Source: Callipepla californica brunnescens
Taxonomy: Eukaryota > Chordata > Aves > Galliformes > Odontophoridae
DNA: 64,000 nucleotides
Assembly (NCBI GenBank): GCA_023055505.1
Contig: JALIRH010000003.1
Span: 35,714,842 to 35,778,841, forward strand
Direction of reading: 5' to 3'
The stretch's first letter is position 1, and each line of letters starts with the position of its first letter. Shown here in pieces: positions 49,681-62,695 of the stretch. The notes under the pieces were generated by a model, which worked only from the letters and a program-made list of their open reading frames with translations, was not told the origin of the DNA and made no database searches. The position numbers and the translations under genes were made by a program.

Positions 49681-52600
49681 TACATCAGATGAATAGCAGT
49701 CAAAGAGCATCCTCTTTTCTCCATTTTACCCATAAGAGATGGTGAGAGTAACCAGCCCAGATGCTCTATAGCAGTCTGTGATTTGGTGAAATAAAGCATA
49801 GTTTTAGAACTCCATTTCAGATGTGGGACTTTCCTACCTTTACAGGGTGGCATATTTTATTCCAACACATCTAATTTACTAAGCAATTTCAGTTACTCTG
49901 TATGATTTACCTGTCCTCTTAAATGTTTATTATTCTCTCAGTCATTGTCAACCACAAACATAACTGCCAATGATTTTGCAATTACTTTCAATTCATTCAT
50001 GAAAATGCTAGGTATTGTAGAAACAGGGTCATTATGTACACACTCTGATGTTACTTGGTAAACATTATATGTAACTGATGATTACGGTGATTTAATGTTG
50101 AAGTGTGGTGTCAGAACAATCATTAGAGTGTATACATATAAATTCCTGTATTAGGAAAAAAGACACACAAAAAAAAAAAATTGAAAGCTTTTCATTAGTC
50201 TTGAATCTCACAGCCCAACTCATTTTTCTTCAACACAAATCAAGTGTTATTATGAAATCTTTCCTGTTTTATATGCACTCTCTGTGACAAAAATCTAAGC
50301 TGTACCGCAGGCAGTATTTCTTTTTTCAAAAAGCAGCATTCTAAGATACCAGGTTACCTAGTCATGATTGCACAAGGGCTATCCCAGTTCTCTTCATTGC
50401 CCTTTCTCTATACTGTCTCACATAACCCCTGTCAACTCATAAAAGCCAGAGGATGGGAAGATGGGAAGAAAAACAAAGTATTAACTAGTTTTGCACTGGA
50501 GAAACAGGCCACCCAAAAATTGTTGGCACATTTTTAATTCCACTGTAATTTCTGTTATTAGTCCAAAAATTCCCATGGCCAATTTGGTTATCTGAGGAAG
50601 GATAGTACTCAGCCTATTTCCCAGCAACTGAGAGGTTGGAATTTCAGACTTGGAAACTGCACATTCATTAAGGTAATCTCCAGATCTGTCAACAATCAAA
50701 CTGACAACTCTCAGGCAAATCTATGCTGTTTTTTGAGTTTGCAACTGGTGAAGATGCAGCGGGTACATCTGCCTGAGACACATAGGTCCAGGATTCTCAG
50801 AATATGTATTTATCCACACAAAAAATCCAGAATAATGAGTGCATTTAAATTTCAGTGAATGCTGCAATTCCATTGAAGTTAGTATTTGTGCAGATGACTA
50901 AACACCTTGCTGAGTTTAGCTACTCCTCTGTCAAAGTTGCATTTATGCTTCAGTGATTTGAAGAATTTGTGCCCACTGAAATATTGATTCTACCTGAAGA
51001 TATATATATATAGTGATGTGAAGTTAGTTATTTATTTTAAACATTCATAGGAAAACAATTTCATATCTTAATGCATGATATATCACTTGATAAAATGGCA
51101 TCTTTAGTAATTATGCTTTTTAATGTAAATTGCAATGCAAAATGACAGTATTCACTGAAGCACACTGTTTTCTGAATGAATGGATACAAAATACAGGGAA
51201 TTTAGGGTTTAGAGAACACATGCAAGAAGATCAAGATCATATATAGTTATCAATTTACTCCATACCTTAAAATAGCAGACAAAGCGAAAGGAAAAATTCC
51301 TGGAGGGCTGACGAAATAGACTACCTGGATTGCCATTGTGCTGCTTGGCTATTCAGCACCAACACACAAATCCACACTGACTAGTCTACAAGATTTTGAA
51401 AATCATGAATAAAAAAGGTTCAATTCATTTTGTACAACCGCAGCTCTTTATGAGAGGATAATACCTGGAGTTTTCTCCTCTAGAATTTTGCCAAAAAAAT
51501 TTGATTGCTACATAGCTGAGTATAAGTTTCATAGCATCAAAGGAGAAGTACATGAATACCCTTAAAAGATGCCATACAGTATTTCAGTCATTTAAAGAAC
51601 TCTGCTCTGGAGAATTGTTATTGACCATTGAAGTTAAAACCGGAGAAGCCCTCCCAGGTCTTTAATAGAAGCAGCTAAAAACACCGTGTAAAGTAAATGA
51701 TTGCTTGACACAACCTGTTGTCAGCATCTTTCTGCCTGTTATCTTGATTCAGTAGTACTGACATTTTAGTAATTGTCAAGAAAAATAGGGAAATGGTCAT
51801 ATCCCAAAGTGTAAACAGGACATTATCTAATATGACATAATGTCATGGAAACTACTATAATGCCTTTGAATTTTCAGGGTCTTTATTCTCTTTGAAAATC
51901 TATTGTGCAGTTGGCTCCTGGCAAGAGCTGACTGCCATTATTAGAAGTTTATATGAGTCTCAGCAATCAGTGGTGATCAGTCACAGGAATTCAAAGCAAG
52001 GAGAGGTAGCCTAGCTTCTAAAATATGTACAGAACATTAGACATCTTGACTCACACATAAGCAACCTGTTGGAAAAATTAAGTACTTAACATTTCACTCA
52101 ATGCTTAGAAAACAGATATGCTGTTCTCCTAAAATATTTTTCCCATTCAGACAGATGAGTTTTGTCCCTCATAAGCACCTTTGTATTTCAGCATCTTATT
52201 TTTTAATATTTCTTTTACAGGTGAGGGTGTGGGGTGAGGAGAAAAAGTTTATTTTGCATTCTGAACACGTAATCCTACCTGCATTAACATTAAAATACAA
52301 TGTCCTAAGTAACACAGCTTTGCAGCAAATTTCTTCCCAATAACAAATGTCTATGTTCAAACTACCTTATTATTTAGGAAGTAGCTGGAATCACATCAAA
52401 AGCTCCCAAAGCTCAGAAAGACTTTTTTGGCCTGAGAATGATTCAACCATAATATACAGAGACATTTTGAGAGTAAAAATCTAGTTTTCCAGATACTGTA
52501 AAAGAAATAGTAGAAACTTTAATCTATGACCAGTACTTGTCAGCCCTAAAACAGTTTCTTATCTTTTCTAAAGCAATATGATGCAGCAGCACTTTTTACT

Positions 52601-55317
52601 TAATGTTTGTGGTTAGGTAATCTTGTGCTGTTGTGATACACTGTTCTATCACACTCGTCAGTTCAAATCACTGTTTCCTGTGTAATCAACAACTTAAGTA
52701 ATACAGTTCACTGAGCAATCTTGTGGAAAATAACAGGAGATTTTGCAGTGGGTCAACAATTTACACATTCCTCTGTTGTAACTCACATGGCCAGAGTGAA
52801 TTCAGACTTTCCAAGCTTGCTGCCTTTTACACACAAAGTTACTATTCATGTCTAAATGAACTCACAAATGCAAACATTTATAATTACAGCTTCAATTACC
52901 ACATTATGGTGATATTGATTAAATTATTGGCAAGAAATCGATATGGCATATTGCTTACCAAAACAATTTTTCACTCCAAAGCAGCCTGCCTGTGACTTTA
53001 CAATCTCAAAAGTTATAGACTTCCTTGCTATTCACATGAGCTCCTTCTTGCTTTAACAGACCTGAGAAGATATTAATTAAGGACTGGAATTGATCTAGGC
53101 ACTGAAGGGACCGATTTTGCCTTAGTCTATCTATGGGCTTCCTATGAACTCAATCAAAGCCCCAAGCCTTGAAAAATAGCGCTGTCAAAACAAAATTGGA
53201 ATGAAGTCATGATACCTTATGACTCTGCCACAGGGTCCTAAATCAATCAATCAACTGATCAATAATTGACAAATAAGGTTTGGCTTGCAAAGAATTTCTA
53301 AAAGTTTAGGGCAGATAAAAGGAAAGCTATCTTTATATAAGTGAGAAGAATAGGTGGAAAGATGCACATGAACAGTGTGGTATAAGAAATTACAGCAATA
53401 TGAATCTTTGCAGTATGTTTCATAGACATTCCAAAGAAGAGTTCATCTTTTTCATCTTGTATAATGAGCATTGCTTGAAATTGGCCCTACACAAAGCTCT
53501 TGATAACACACAGAACAGTGTGGAAGTAAATTCCCTCAAGAGTTAGACTAATAGTTTGTCTCATTCCTTGCTGACGTACCTATTTGGTTGTTTCAGCCAA
53601 TCCAATGCCACTGAAATATTTTGACAGTAACTCCAGAAATCTTCTCTTCTCTGATAGGAACTGTTTTTTTATAGTTTCAACCCACAGGCATCCCTTAATG
53701 AAGGAGAGACTGAGTTCTCATGTCTAGTATAAATATGTGAGCTTCTGACTACTGTTAATAATTAATTACCTATTGAGAAGTTAATATATTTCATATTTTT
53801 AAACACCACTCCTAAAAAATTCAAAACAACTGCACCACTCTGTTGTCAAACAAATTCCATTCGACAGTTCTAAGTACTCCTTAAACAGAAGTAAACACAT
53901 TAGCAAGAATTTCAAGCTGTAAATATATGATGCAAGCTTTCTTTGCGCATAGTTGCCAGAGGACCTTATAATAAAAAATAAAAATAAAATTATTTATTAC
54001 AACTTTTCCTTAATGTCTAGCCCTTGAAGAAATTTCAAAAGATAGCTCAGTATTCAAATCAGTGAGCCAATATAACTGCATACTATTACAAGTTAACACA
54101 GACAGTTGTTGATGAAGAGCCTGTTTCTACCTTTTGTTTTCTCTACACTGGTGTGATTCAGAATGTTTGGTACCTTTACTGCTGATGTCCTGATTTGATT
54201 CTTAAAAAGTGATGTCTCCTGTGTGGCTGTTTAGTCATTCATTCCTTCACAGAAAAGGGTTTAGACTACATCCACATAACTGATGAAAAAGAGGTATTTC
54301 CACTCCCTTTCCTTTTAATTTAATATCCTTGTGGTTTCATAACATGCTTAGAAATTAAAAACTATTGTATATCAATTATTAAAAATCTTTCTACTTTCTG
54401 AATTATAAACAATCGTATTTCAATTATAATATCTATTTCATGGGATTTATAAAGATCAATATCAATGTTTTTCTGCTAAATGTGACCAATGTTTTTCATT
54501 GTCATTTAAAATTATCTAAAAACATTCATACAGATAATTGATTTGCTAACAATTCCAGCAAATGACTAACTCAGATAAGATTCCTTTTTGTTCTGTCCAA
54601 AAACTGGAAAAAAATCTCCCAAACCATCACTACCTACCCCCAACTTCAATTTGCCACAGGAAATTGGAAATTTTATCCTCTTTATGGGAACACTGAGAGA
54701 TTAAGAGTTCAGAGGCTCTTGACTTCTGTGTCTTGTAAGGACAAAATGTCTTTGGTTTCTTGACCTCTCCAGGGGGTCCACAAAAACACAAAAAATAAAT
54801 AGCAATAATACAAAATTAAAAGAAGAGATGTGATGATTTTTAATGAATACAAGGAAAGAAAAAGTTGGAGAGCCATTTCAGTGCTGTAAAAAGAAACAAA
54901 ACACTACATGCAAAACATCTTAGACAGTTCTACAGAACTGAGATGAAAGGGATTGATAAACAGAACAAGAAAATGCACCCCTTAGGTCCTACTGATATTA
55001 GAAAGCACCTTTACAGGTTGACATACACAAGGCATAATAGCATTCTCACTTAAAGAGAATTCAAGGTTTGTCTTACAGTGAGATTTTAGGAATCCCAGTG
55101 AGATAAAGTTTTCAGGCTGCTCCCTTCAGGAAAAAACAACACTTCTTCACCATATTTTTGGGCTGTGATACATTGCCCAGTGACAGCACATTATCAGCAT
55201 ATTTAATTTCCTTGAGCAAAGTTCATTTCCCTTCTCAACTGTCACATGCAGAAACTTTAGATGTAATGAACTGAAGGTTTAATCCAGGAAAAGTTGTTTA
55301 GACTATGATTTGTCTGA

Positions 55318-55755
55318 TTTCACAGAATCATAGAATGGTTTGGGTTGGAAGAGACCTTTAAGATCATCTAATGTCAGCCCCTCTGCTATAGGCACAGACA
55401 CCTCCACTAGATCAGGTTGCTCAAAGCCCCATCCAGCCTGGTCTTGAATGTTTCCAGAAAGGGGGCATCCACAAACCCATTTCAGTGTCTCACTATCCAC
55501 ACAGTAAAGAATTTCTTCCTAATCAGTCTAAGTCGACCCTCTTCCAGTTTAAAGCCATTTCTCCTTGTCCTGACGTTATATGTCCTTATAAAAAGTCCCT
55601 CCCCAGCTATCCTGTAGACCGTCTTCACGTACTGGAAGACTGCCATAAGGTCTCCTCAAAGCCTTCTCTTCTCCAGGCTGAGGAGCCCCAGCTCCCTCAG
55701 CCTGTACTTGCAGAGGAGATGCTCCAACCCTCTGATCATATTTGTGGCCATAGTC
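55318..55755 (-). repeat. CR1 LINE, 3' segment (ORF2 end and 3' UTR)
   Basis: Read on the minus strand this is a typical avian CR1 3' portion. It starts near a GATCAGAGGGTTGGAGCATC motif, passes through the GAGAAGAGAAGGCTTTG region, and ends with CATTCTATGATTCTGTGA at its low-coordinate end. CR1 is a non-LTR retrotransposon that is usually 5'-truncated, as here, and typically lacks a poly(A) tail, ending in short tandem units. This is the longest and best-preserved CR1 copy in the window. Frameshifts and stops make it non-functional. It lies in the same orientation as SMYD3. Confidence 0.96.
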
Positions 55756-58343
55756 TGACCTAGTTTTATGTTATAAATCACTACTGTTTCTCTGAGTATA
55801 TTCTATCTTCTTTATGTTTATTTTGAAGTGCTTATCCAGAATGAGACTTCTCTTAATTCTGTTTATCGTCCAGCAGAGATGAAAGACTGAATGTTAGATG
55901 ACTGATATCACTGGAAAAAAGAAACCCCAATAATAATCAGTTCTAATGACAGTTCCAAATAAGATGGACATATGGAAAGAGCACTTGCTGGGCACTAAAA
56001 TGTAGATGCTACAGTCTGTAGCAGCAATGGGAGCAGATTCCCTTCCCTTGGCACAAGAATATTTCTGCTTAAGACATCTGCCAGAAGATTTATATTACCA
56101 CTTAGAAGGCTGTGTCTGAAAGAACGAGCTTCTGCTCCCCTCAGATGAGCAGAAAGCTGGACTCCTTGACACTCTAAGTCTCTAACTCATGTGCTGGCTC
56201 CAAACATAAAACTGTTTGCCCAAATTGATTCTGGTTTCTCTACTGAGGTTCCCCTGAAGCTGAAAGGAGTCTGCAGACAGCTCTGAACTCCAGTCTATTT
56301 ATATGAACAGCAGTATCTTTTCCATGACCTTTGACAGCCTAAGCAAACTCTAGCTGACTGCTGCCAAGTCATGACCAGAGCACAGTGAAGCAGCCCTGAA
56401 GCAAACAAGAGAGGTAAGTCGTCATGGAAAAATGATCACAGACCATTTGTCACTGTCTGCCATTGTTTGTGGGACTGCCTTTTGATGGGAAAAAAATTAC
56501 AATGTTGAAAGATAGAAGAAGCCTCAGAAGTTGTGTACAAAATGCTAAAAAGCTGAAGAGAAGATGCCTTTGTTAATGAACAAGAGAGTCAAGAAACAGT
56601 TGCCTTGGTTTTTAGTGGTATTTTTGGCACTCGAAGAAAAAAACGAATCGTCCGTACTCAGCTGTTAAGAAGCACATCCCAGGAGGTTAAGATCCCTAAA
56701 AGAGAACAGTAGACTGATGGATTTCAGGACCTGATCCAGGGTTTATGTCATTACCAAATGTCTTGCCAGAACAAAGGAACAGTTAATCAGCCAACCACCT
56801 ATGGAAAGAATTAACATTGTGTCTTAGTGGGCAGCTAATTATTGCCACTGGCAATACCAAAAGGGTGGGTGGGTGAAATATGATAGAGCTGATTTGACTT
56901 CCAGATGTAGTTTGCTTTAAAGGCAGTTCTAGTGGTAAACAAATAAAAAGATGAGGAATGAACAGAGAATTTATAAAATAAGGTATCACAAGACCCTGCC
57001 TTTTGCTAGTAGGTTTATTAAATCAGCTTTTTGCTAGAACAGTGTCCTGATCATTTTTGTTGTTGTTTATTTTTAAATTTATTTACATTTATTTATTTGT
57101 TTTCAGTGTACTCTTAGATAGTATGTGCCTTAGAATAATCATTAGAGAGCCAGATGCTCCCACTTCACTGTTTTGGTCACAGGGTTTTATGTTCAGTTAT
57201 CTAAACAAGCAGACTTGTTTTCAACAATCTTGCTTGCTCTTTGCTTCCCAAACTTCATCTTTTGAATCTGTTTGGAGATCACATCTTTCATATTATACTT
57301 AGAGAAGTGAAAATGTAAATACCTAAAAATAAATGAATGTTGAAGAAAAATTCAGAGAAACAATTTTCAGCAACTTAGCAATCCAGACAATTAAAAAGGC
57401 AATTCTTATCACATTATTTTATATTTCCTGTCCCTAAATATACATTCCCAGATGGAGGAGAGCAGTAATCTCATACAAAGTGTTTACATGCTAATTCACA
57501 ACAGTCAATACCAATGAACTTCATGACAAAATTCCCATGGAATTTAAGCACATGTTCTTCAACACGACTGTTGACATGAAACATAAAAGTAAAAAGCCAT
57601 ATTCAAATTTCTCTCAAACCTCCGAGACAAGTGAACCACGGACATATCCTCTACAACAAATTTGACTGTAAGTTAGTTTCATTTTTTCTCAGGATATTAA
57701 AAAGAAACAACCAATGTCAAAAGTCTAGTAGCTTCAGGAGCTTCTTCAGTGCTTTTGTAAAAGAGCTGGTGAGTGGAAGGATAATACCAGCTAAAGAACA
57801 GCAGGTGACATTTTCATATGTACACAAATGGTTTGGCTGCTGTTCAGATGACCTAATTTTGAGAATCTTCAAGTTGGAAAGTGGACTTGTGATGTTCTAT
57901 ACCAAAACTCAGAGTGTAATATGACTGAATACTAAGCAGAGCAGTAAACTGATTAAAGGAATAAAGTACTTACTGGCATTATGTTATTATTAGCTTTGGC
58001 AAGTATCAAACATTGGTCAAATGTAACAATGATTCGAATTCATTGCTTTTGACCTTGTAATAAATAAAAGCTTTCCAAAAGCCAAGCTAGACTAAAATAG
58101 GCTCCCAAGGAGAAAGACAACTCATAGCGAAGTGATTCTATGAGCACAAATCTCCTGTAAATCCCTCGCTGAAAAGGTGAACAATACTCTGGAAAAAACA
58201 TTCTCCTTTTAAAATGTTTGTCATCACTGTAATCCCACCTTTAATTACAATTAATGCAAGGGGCTTTTATGTGCCAGAAGTTCAGTTTTTAGGAAGTAAT
58301 ACACTTCAGAATTACAGTGGAGATAGATCAAAAAATGTCTAGA

Positions 58344-58361
58344 ATAAATAATAATAATAAT
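58344..58361. repeat. (AAT)n microsatellite
   Basis: Four to five AAT units; short. Confidence 0.85.
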
Positions 58362-59316
58362 GTATAAAACTGTCAGAGACTCAGTGAAGACATAACAGCA
58401 GCAAAAACTAGTAATACCAATAGCCAGCACACATTCTGCTAGTGACTTAAAAATAGGTCTTCTTTTTCCCTCTTTTAGTTACTGAATGTTCTCAACTTGT
58501 GCCTATATCAATTAAAAGTATTGGATAGATTTGCAGTTGGTACCATTTAATTGGGCAATAACAGTACTGTCAAAAAAGATCACCTTCATCTTACCCAGTT
58601 TACATTGGTGTGTTAACACATGCTTCTCTCTTCCCACATTAAATCAGTAGCCAGGTCACTTCAACAACTGCTGAAATAAACTGGCTAGCATTACGGTATG
58701 ATGCCCTAGAATTAAAGAGGAACCAGCACTGGGGCCAAGGCACCAAAAATTATTTGAGATCCACAGCAAAAGCTAGTCACAGCTGTTTACTTTCCATGTT
58801 TTCTCACCCTTGATGACAGCTATGAACCTGGATTTGCCTATGGCTGTCCTGGTGGTAGGACAGTCAAACAGAAAAATCCCTAGCAAGCAGAGACTCACCA
58901 TGAATCCCTTTGAAGAGCAGTGATTAAAGAGGAATGCTAGATCACATGATATGCAGTGCCAGGCCACCTGCACAGACATGGACCCCTCCACTTGTTATAG
59001 CACTGTGCTTACTCTGAATGTGCCAGTGTGTCTTAGCAGTGGTTGAGTAGGGTCCCTGTGATTTGGGTGCTGTGTAAGTATTCTTGAAAATGCAGACTTT
59101 GATGTATAACAGCATAAGATATAGAGAATTCTGCAAAAGAACTGTAATTGGGAAGCAAATAGAGAAGACAGCTACACTATATAAAGCTTCCATATCTCAC
59201 TATAAAGACAAAATGACTATGAATGTTAATCCACTGATGGCATCAGAGGAAATTTTGCTATTTTATACAGCTATTGCATAAAATATGACAAGTACCCACA
59301 TTAAATGTAAATGAGA

Positions 59317-59338
59317 AATAATAATAATAATAAAAAAA
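59317..59338. repeat. (ATA)n microsatellite
   Basis: About five AAT/ATA units followed by seven A. Confidence 0.9.
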
Positions 59339-62300
59339 TTATCCACAGATAAATTGCATCTTAAATCACAGCTCATGGAAAATCTGAAGTGTTAGAAAAA
59401 GCCTGGACAGAATCACATAAACTAGAATGGCAATAGAGCACCTTGGCATGCTTTTCTTCTTTGTATACATACATAAATTCCACAAATGTAACACTAAGTA
59501 ACCATCATTCCAGTTTAATCAATTTTAGCTCAATTAACACGGAAGAAGCAGTAATACTAGCTGTAGTCTAAATGTATCTATAGTAGCAACCAGAGAGGAA
59601 TATTTGAAATGTAACCTATGTAGCTGAAACTCTTTGCCACCTAGAGCTATGGAGACATGTAATCACATGGTTCTCCGTTTTGTAGTGCAACATAATACAT
59701 CTCACCTAACTTCATCTGTATAAAGGGTGGGCTTCAGCTTGAAGGCTTTCTTTTAACTTTCCATAGTCATTCCAGTATATGTCTATTGCAAGAGAGCATG
59801 AATGAGTTGCTTGTCTCTTGTTTGGATACAGGGAAGAACTCCTTAGAAAATATACCAGGAGAGATGTGGGTTTCACTAATCATAAACTTGAAAAGTATCT
59901 TTAAAAAATATGCATAAATAATATATGGAAGCATGTAAGATTTATATGCCCTTTAATGTATATTTCCTACAGGATTCTCAGGATCACTTTTAAATAATTA
60001 TGGAAAATGAAGAAAAAAAAAGTACAATGGAAACAGCTTGATTTTACTGTAAATAAATCTGTGCAACTCAAAAGTGATTTGCCAACTTTCACTGGTCTCT
60101 AGTAGATACTCAGCAGCTGGCAGAGATACTCTGCAAGACTAGAAGTTGTGAGCAGCAAGAAAATACAATCTCAGTAAGCATTAAAATTGGAGGGGGCTTT
60201 GATGAAATAAGTACTACTGGAGAGGGGAAGAAGGGGAGAAAAAAAAGAGTGAAGAACAAAAAAGCCAACTGAGAACTTGAAGGCATAAGGCATTTCTAAG
60301 CAAACTGGAACTTGCATTTTTACATTTAACAAAGATTTATGAGCTTGTTTGGTGTTTGACAAAACCCATTGTGTTTAGAAGGCAACACTGTAATACAGAA
60401 ATTGTTACCTGATTATTACTTATTGAATAACAACGTTGAAGATTCCACCCTCAATCACACAAAGCTACAGCCACTGCCTAGTTTCTTTGCAAAGAGTTTG
60501 TTTTTAAATTTTTCCAAGGTGTCTTGCAACCTTTTGACAATACCAGAAATATTTTAAATATGATATTACTGAAAAACTTTGCCATTCAACTACTTATAGA
60601 CATGTCAATCCAGCTATTCTGTAATGGCAAAAAACAATCGACAAAAAATTCACCCATTGTAGCTACAGTGTTGCACGTCTCCCACCTTATTAACAGAGAA
60701 TGAGTTCAGTGGTAGAAACGTACCTGTTTTCAATTTAGTCATGCAAAATGTTACAGCAGTAATATTTCTGTTGCAGAGAAATGAAATGCAGTACTATGAA
60801 GATTGGCAGAGATTATATCTAATTATCCTAAAATGAAATGAAGGACAAAGAAGTCGTCCTCTTAGACATCAACAATGTTGAGATAAGATTCCTAGCTCTT
60901 CAGAGATGTCTTTATATGGTAACACTGAGGAAAGTTTACAGAATTTCAGAAAGCAATCAGAAGGAGCTTTCCCTCACAGGGAATTTTCCCAAAAGATAAA
61001 ATGTATCCATTGAAGATGAATTCAAACCACAGTTGAAAAACATTCGAAGAGAGAAAAAAAACCCTTAAGTTTAGCCTACTTATGAGGCTATTACTTTTAT
61101 AAATGTGTATGTATATAACATCAATACAGTATTTGTAGATGTAGTATACTGACTATTACAGTGAAGTGTACTCCAGCCTACAGATCTTGTTTCTTAAAAC
61201 ATTTAACACATTGAATGGTCTTTACACCACTTGTCTCCCCTTTCACAGACTGTTAAGTGATCCTTAAAAACTGTTTAGCATGTTTATGTTTCTTAATCAT
61301 CACTGCCTCTGTGTTGGGATGCCATTCCCCAAAGCTAATCTGAGATTTCATGGCAGATGCTTGAATGAGCATCTTTAAATACAGATAGAGGTCTTTGCTT
61401 CCTTTCATTGCCTTCATTGCTCTCTGTCAGGCACAAAATGCCAACAACTTTTGCACATGGACAGGAAGTCCTTTAGTATTAAGTCATAAACCTGAAACTT
61501 TTCTGTTGTCTCTTCTCTGAATTGCCTATGATTGAAATGATACGTTACATATTCAGCGAGTATACTCTAGCTTGAGCAAAATTACACAACTGTCACACTC
61601 CAAACACTTTTTAAATGCTGTTGGTTTTGGATTAATTTTTAACCATTTAGCCAAACAGCAAATTACTTAATGAATCAAACCATGTTCCTTCATTTCATAA
61701 CTAATATCTTTCAAATTTGATCAACCGTGAACACACTAAGCTGTGGCATGTGACTCACCAAAAACATTCATTTCTGAAAATAAGAACAAGTGTATCTATA
61801 ACTAGAAAGACAAAGTGGATAAACTGCTATAAAGCCAGCCTAATTTTACATGTTTCATTTGATCTCACTTCAGGCTTGGAGCCAGAATTATTCTTCTTGG
61901 GCTGTCTAAATATGAATCAACCCCATAAAGGATTAATCAAGGCCAGCTTGAACCCTGGGTCCTGTTGAACAAAATTTTGTCTACAACAGCTTCTGCACCA
62001 ACAACTTCCAAAACAGAGCATAAAAGCTATGAGTAGCTGTTCAAGAAAATTCACCACCCTGGGTGTCACTTAGCTCTGACAATTGCTAAATGTATGTGTT
62101 AATTCTTGTTAATTTATTGATGTAGGTGTTTGTCAGAATTTATTTAACATTATTATGAAGATAAGCAAAGTCTTGCCCTAACATCAGGCAATCAGTTTCT
62201 GTTCCAATATTACTTGTTGAATTAAAAAAAAATAATAATCCTTCCCTCTCAGCTTAAAGTCATATTAACTCACTTTCAGAGTTCCTTGAATCTCAAAATA

Positions 62301-62584
62301 ATCTGAACAACACCTTAGAACTGAAAGTGGTTCCTAGCTTTGTGGACCATGAATGTTTTAGCAAGAAATTCTTCTTATCATGTGGCCAGTATTTCCTGAT
62401 TTCCTTTCCTTCACGGTTGTCTCTTGTGATAACATAAATAGAACTGAGGTCAAGGGTTACTTTATTCTATATACTGGTGATTCAATTAGTAGCAAAATAC
62501 AAGTACCACATAAAGGAAGGGAAGGTGCTGAATGCCCCTGGAAAATTCTGCTTCACTAGCAAGAGATTTCTTTGCTCAACCTAC

Positions 62585-62695
62585 CTTTTCTTGATCCTGG
62601 CAGAGACAACAGTCACATTCAAAGCAATACTGGCGCTTCAGCTGCTTCTGTCGTTCACTGGTGGGCATCAGTGATTCAACATAGCTGATGGTGAG
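62585..62695 (-). CDS. SMYD3: SMYD3 internal exon: end of SET domain and post-SET (about human exon 8)
   Basis: This 111-base exon encodes 37 residues, from LTISYVESLM to CLCQDQEK, matching human SMYD3 about 235-271 without gaps. SMYD3 is a lysine methyltransferase that uses S-adenosylmethionine; reported substrates are histone H3K4/H4K5 and cytoplasmic MAP3K2. The Tyr of the ISY motif corresponds to catalytic Tyr239. The cluster CFECDCCLC keeps the cysteines equivalent to 258, 261, 263 and 266; the last three, with one in the SET core, bind the post-SET zinc. A further Cys replaces human Phe264, and Ser replaces human Cys238. The exon follows a pyrimidine-rich acceptor ending CACAG and is followed by donor GTAGGT. 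Both borders are phase 0. The gene identity is secure from the family match; human numbering is from memory. Confidence 0.96.

Larger units (their letters stand above)
44771..62584 (-). other. SMYD3 intron, 17.8 kb
   Basis: This complete intron carries one mariner copy (49190-49680), one well-preserved CR1 3' segment (55318-55755) and short ATA/AAT simple repeats (58344-58361, 59317-59338). The stretches 44771-49189, 49681-55317 and 55756-62584 otherwise appear to be unique AT-rich DNA. Open frames such as 48256-48567 and 57631-57924 (plus) have no recognisable domain and lack homology that I can name. Confidence 0.85.
4707..62695 (-). other. SMYD3: SMYD3 locus, partial gene span
   Basis: The four exons lie in the same order and orientation as in the SMYD3 protein and splice in frame into 156 continuous codons, corresponding to about human residues 235-395. 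The gene continues past both edges of the window: about 234 N-terminal residues (MYND zinc finger and most of SET) are upstream, to the right, and about 33 C-terminal residues downstream, to the left. The three complete introns are 17,814, 3,087 and 36,620 bases. Human SMYD3 is also a very large, intron-rich gene. No promoter or polyadenylation region of the gene was recognised. The exons are intact, with no stop or frameshift, so this is a functional gene and not a processed pseudogene. Confidence 0.95.

Noticed and set aside
52600..52680. tRNA-like B-box (AGTTCAAATC)
   Set aside because: No A box at the right distance and no cloverleaf arms could be drawn.
55485..55763. Open frame of 92 codons, plus strand
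   Set aside because: It is antisense to the CR1 3' segment and has no independent support.
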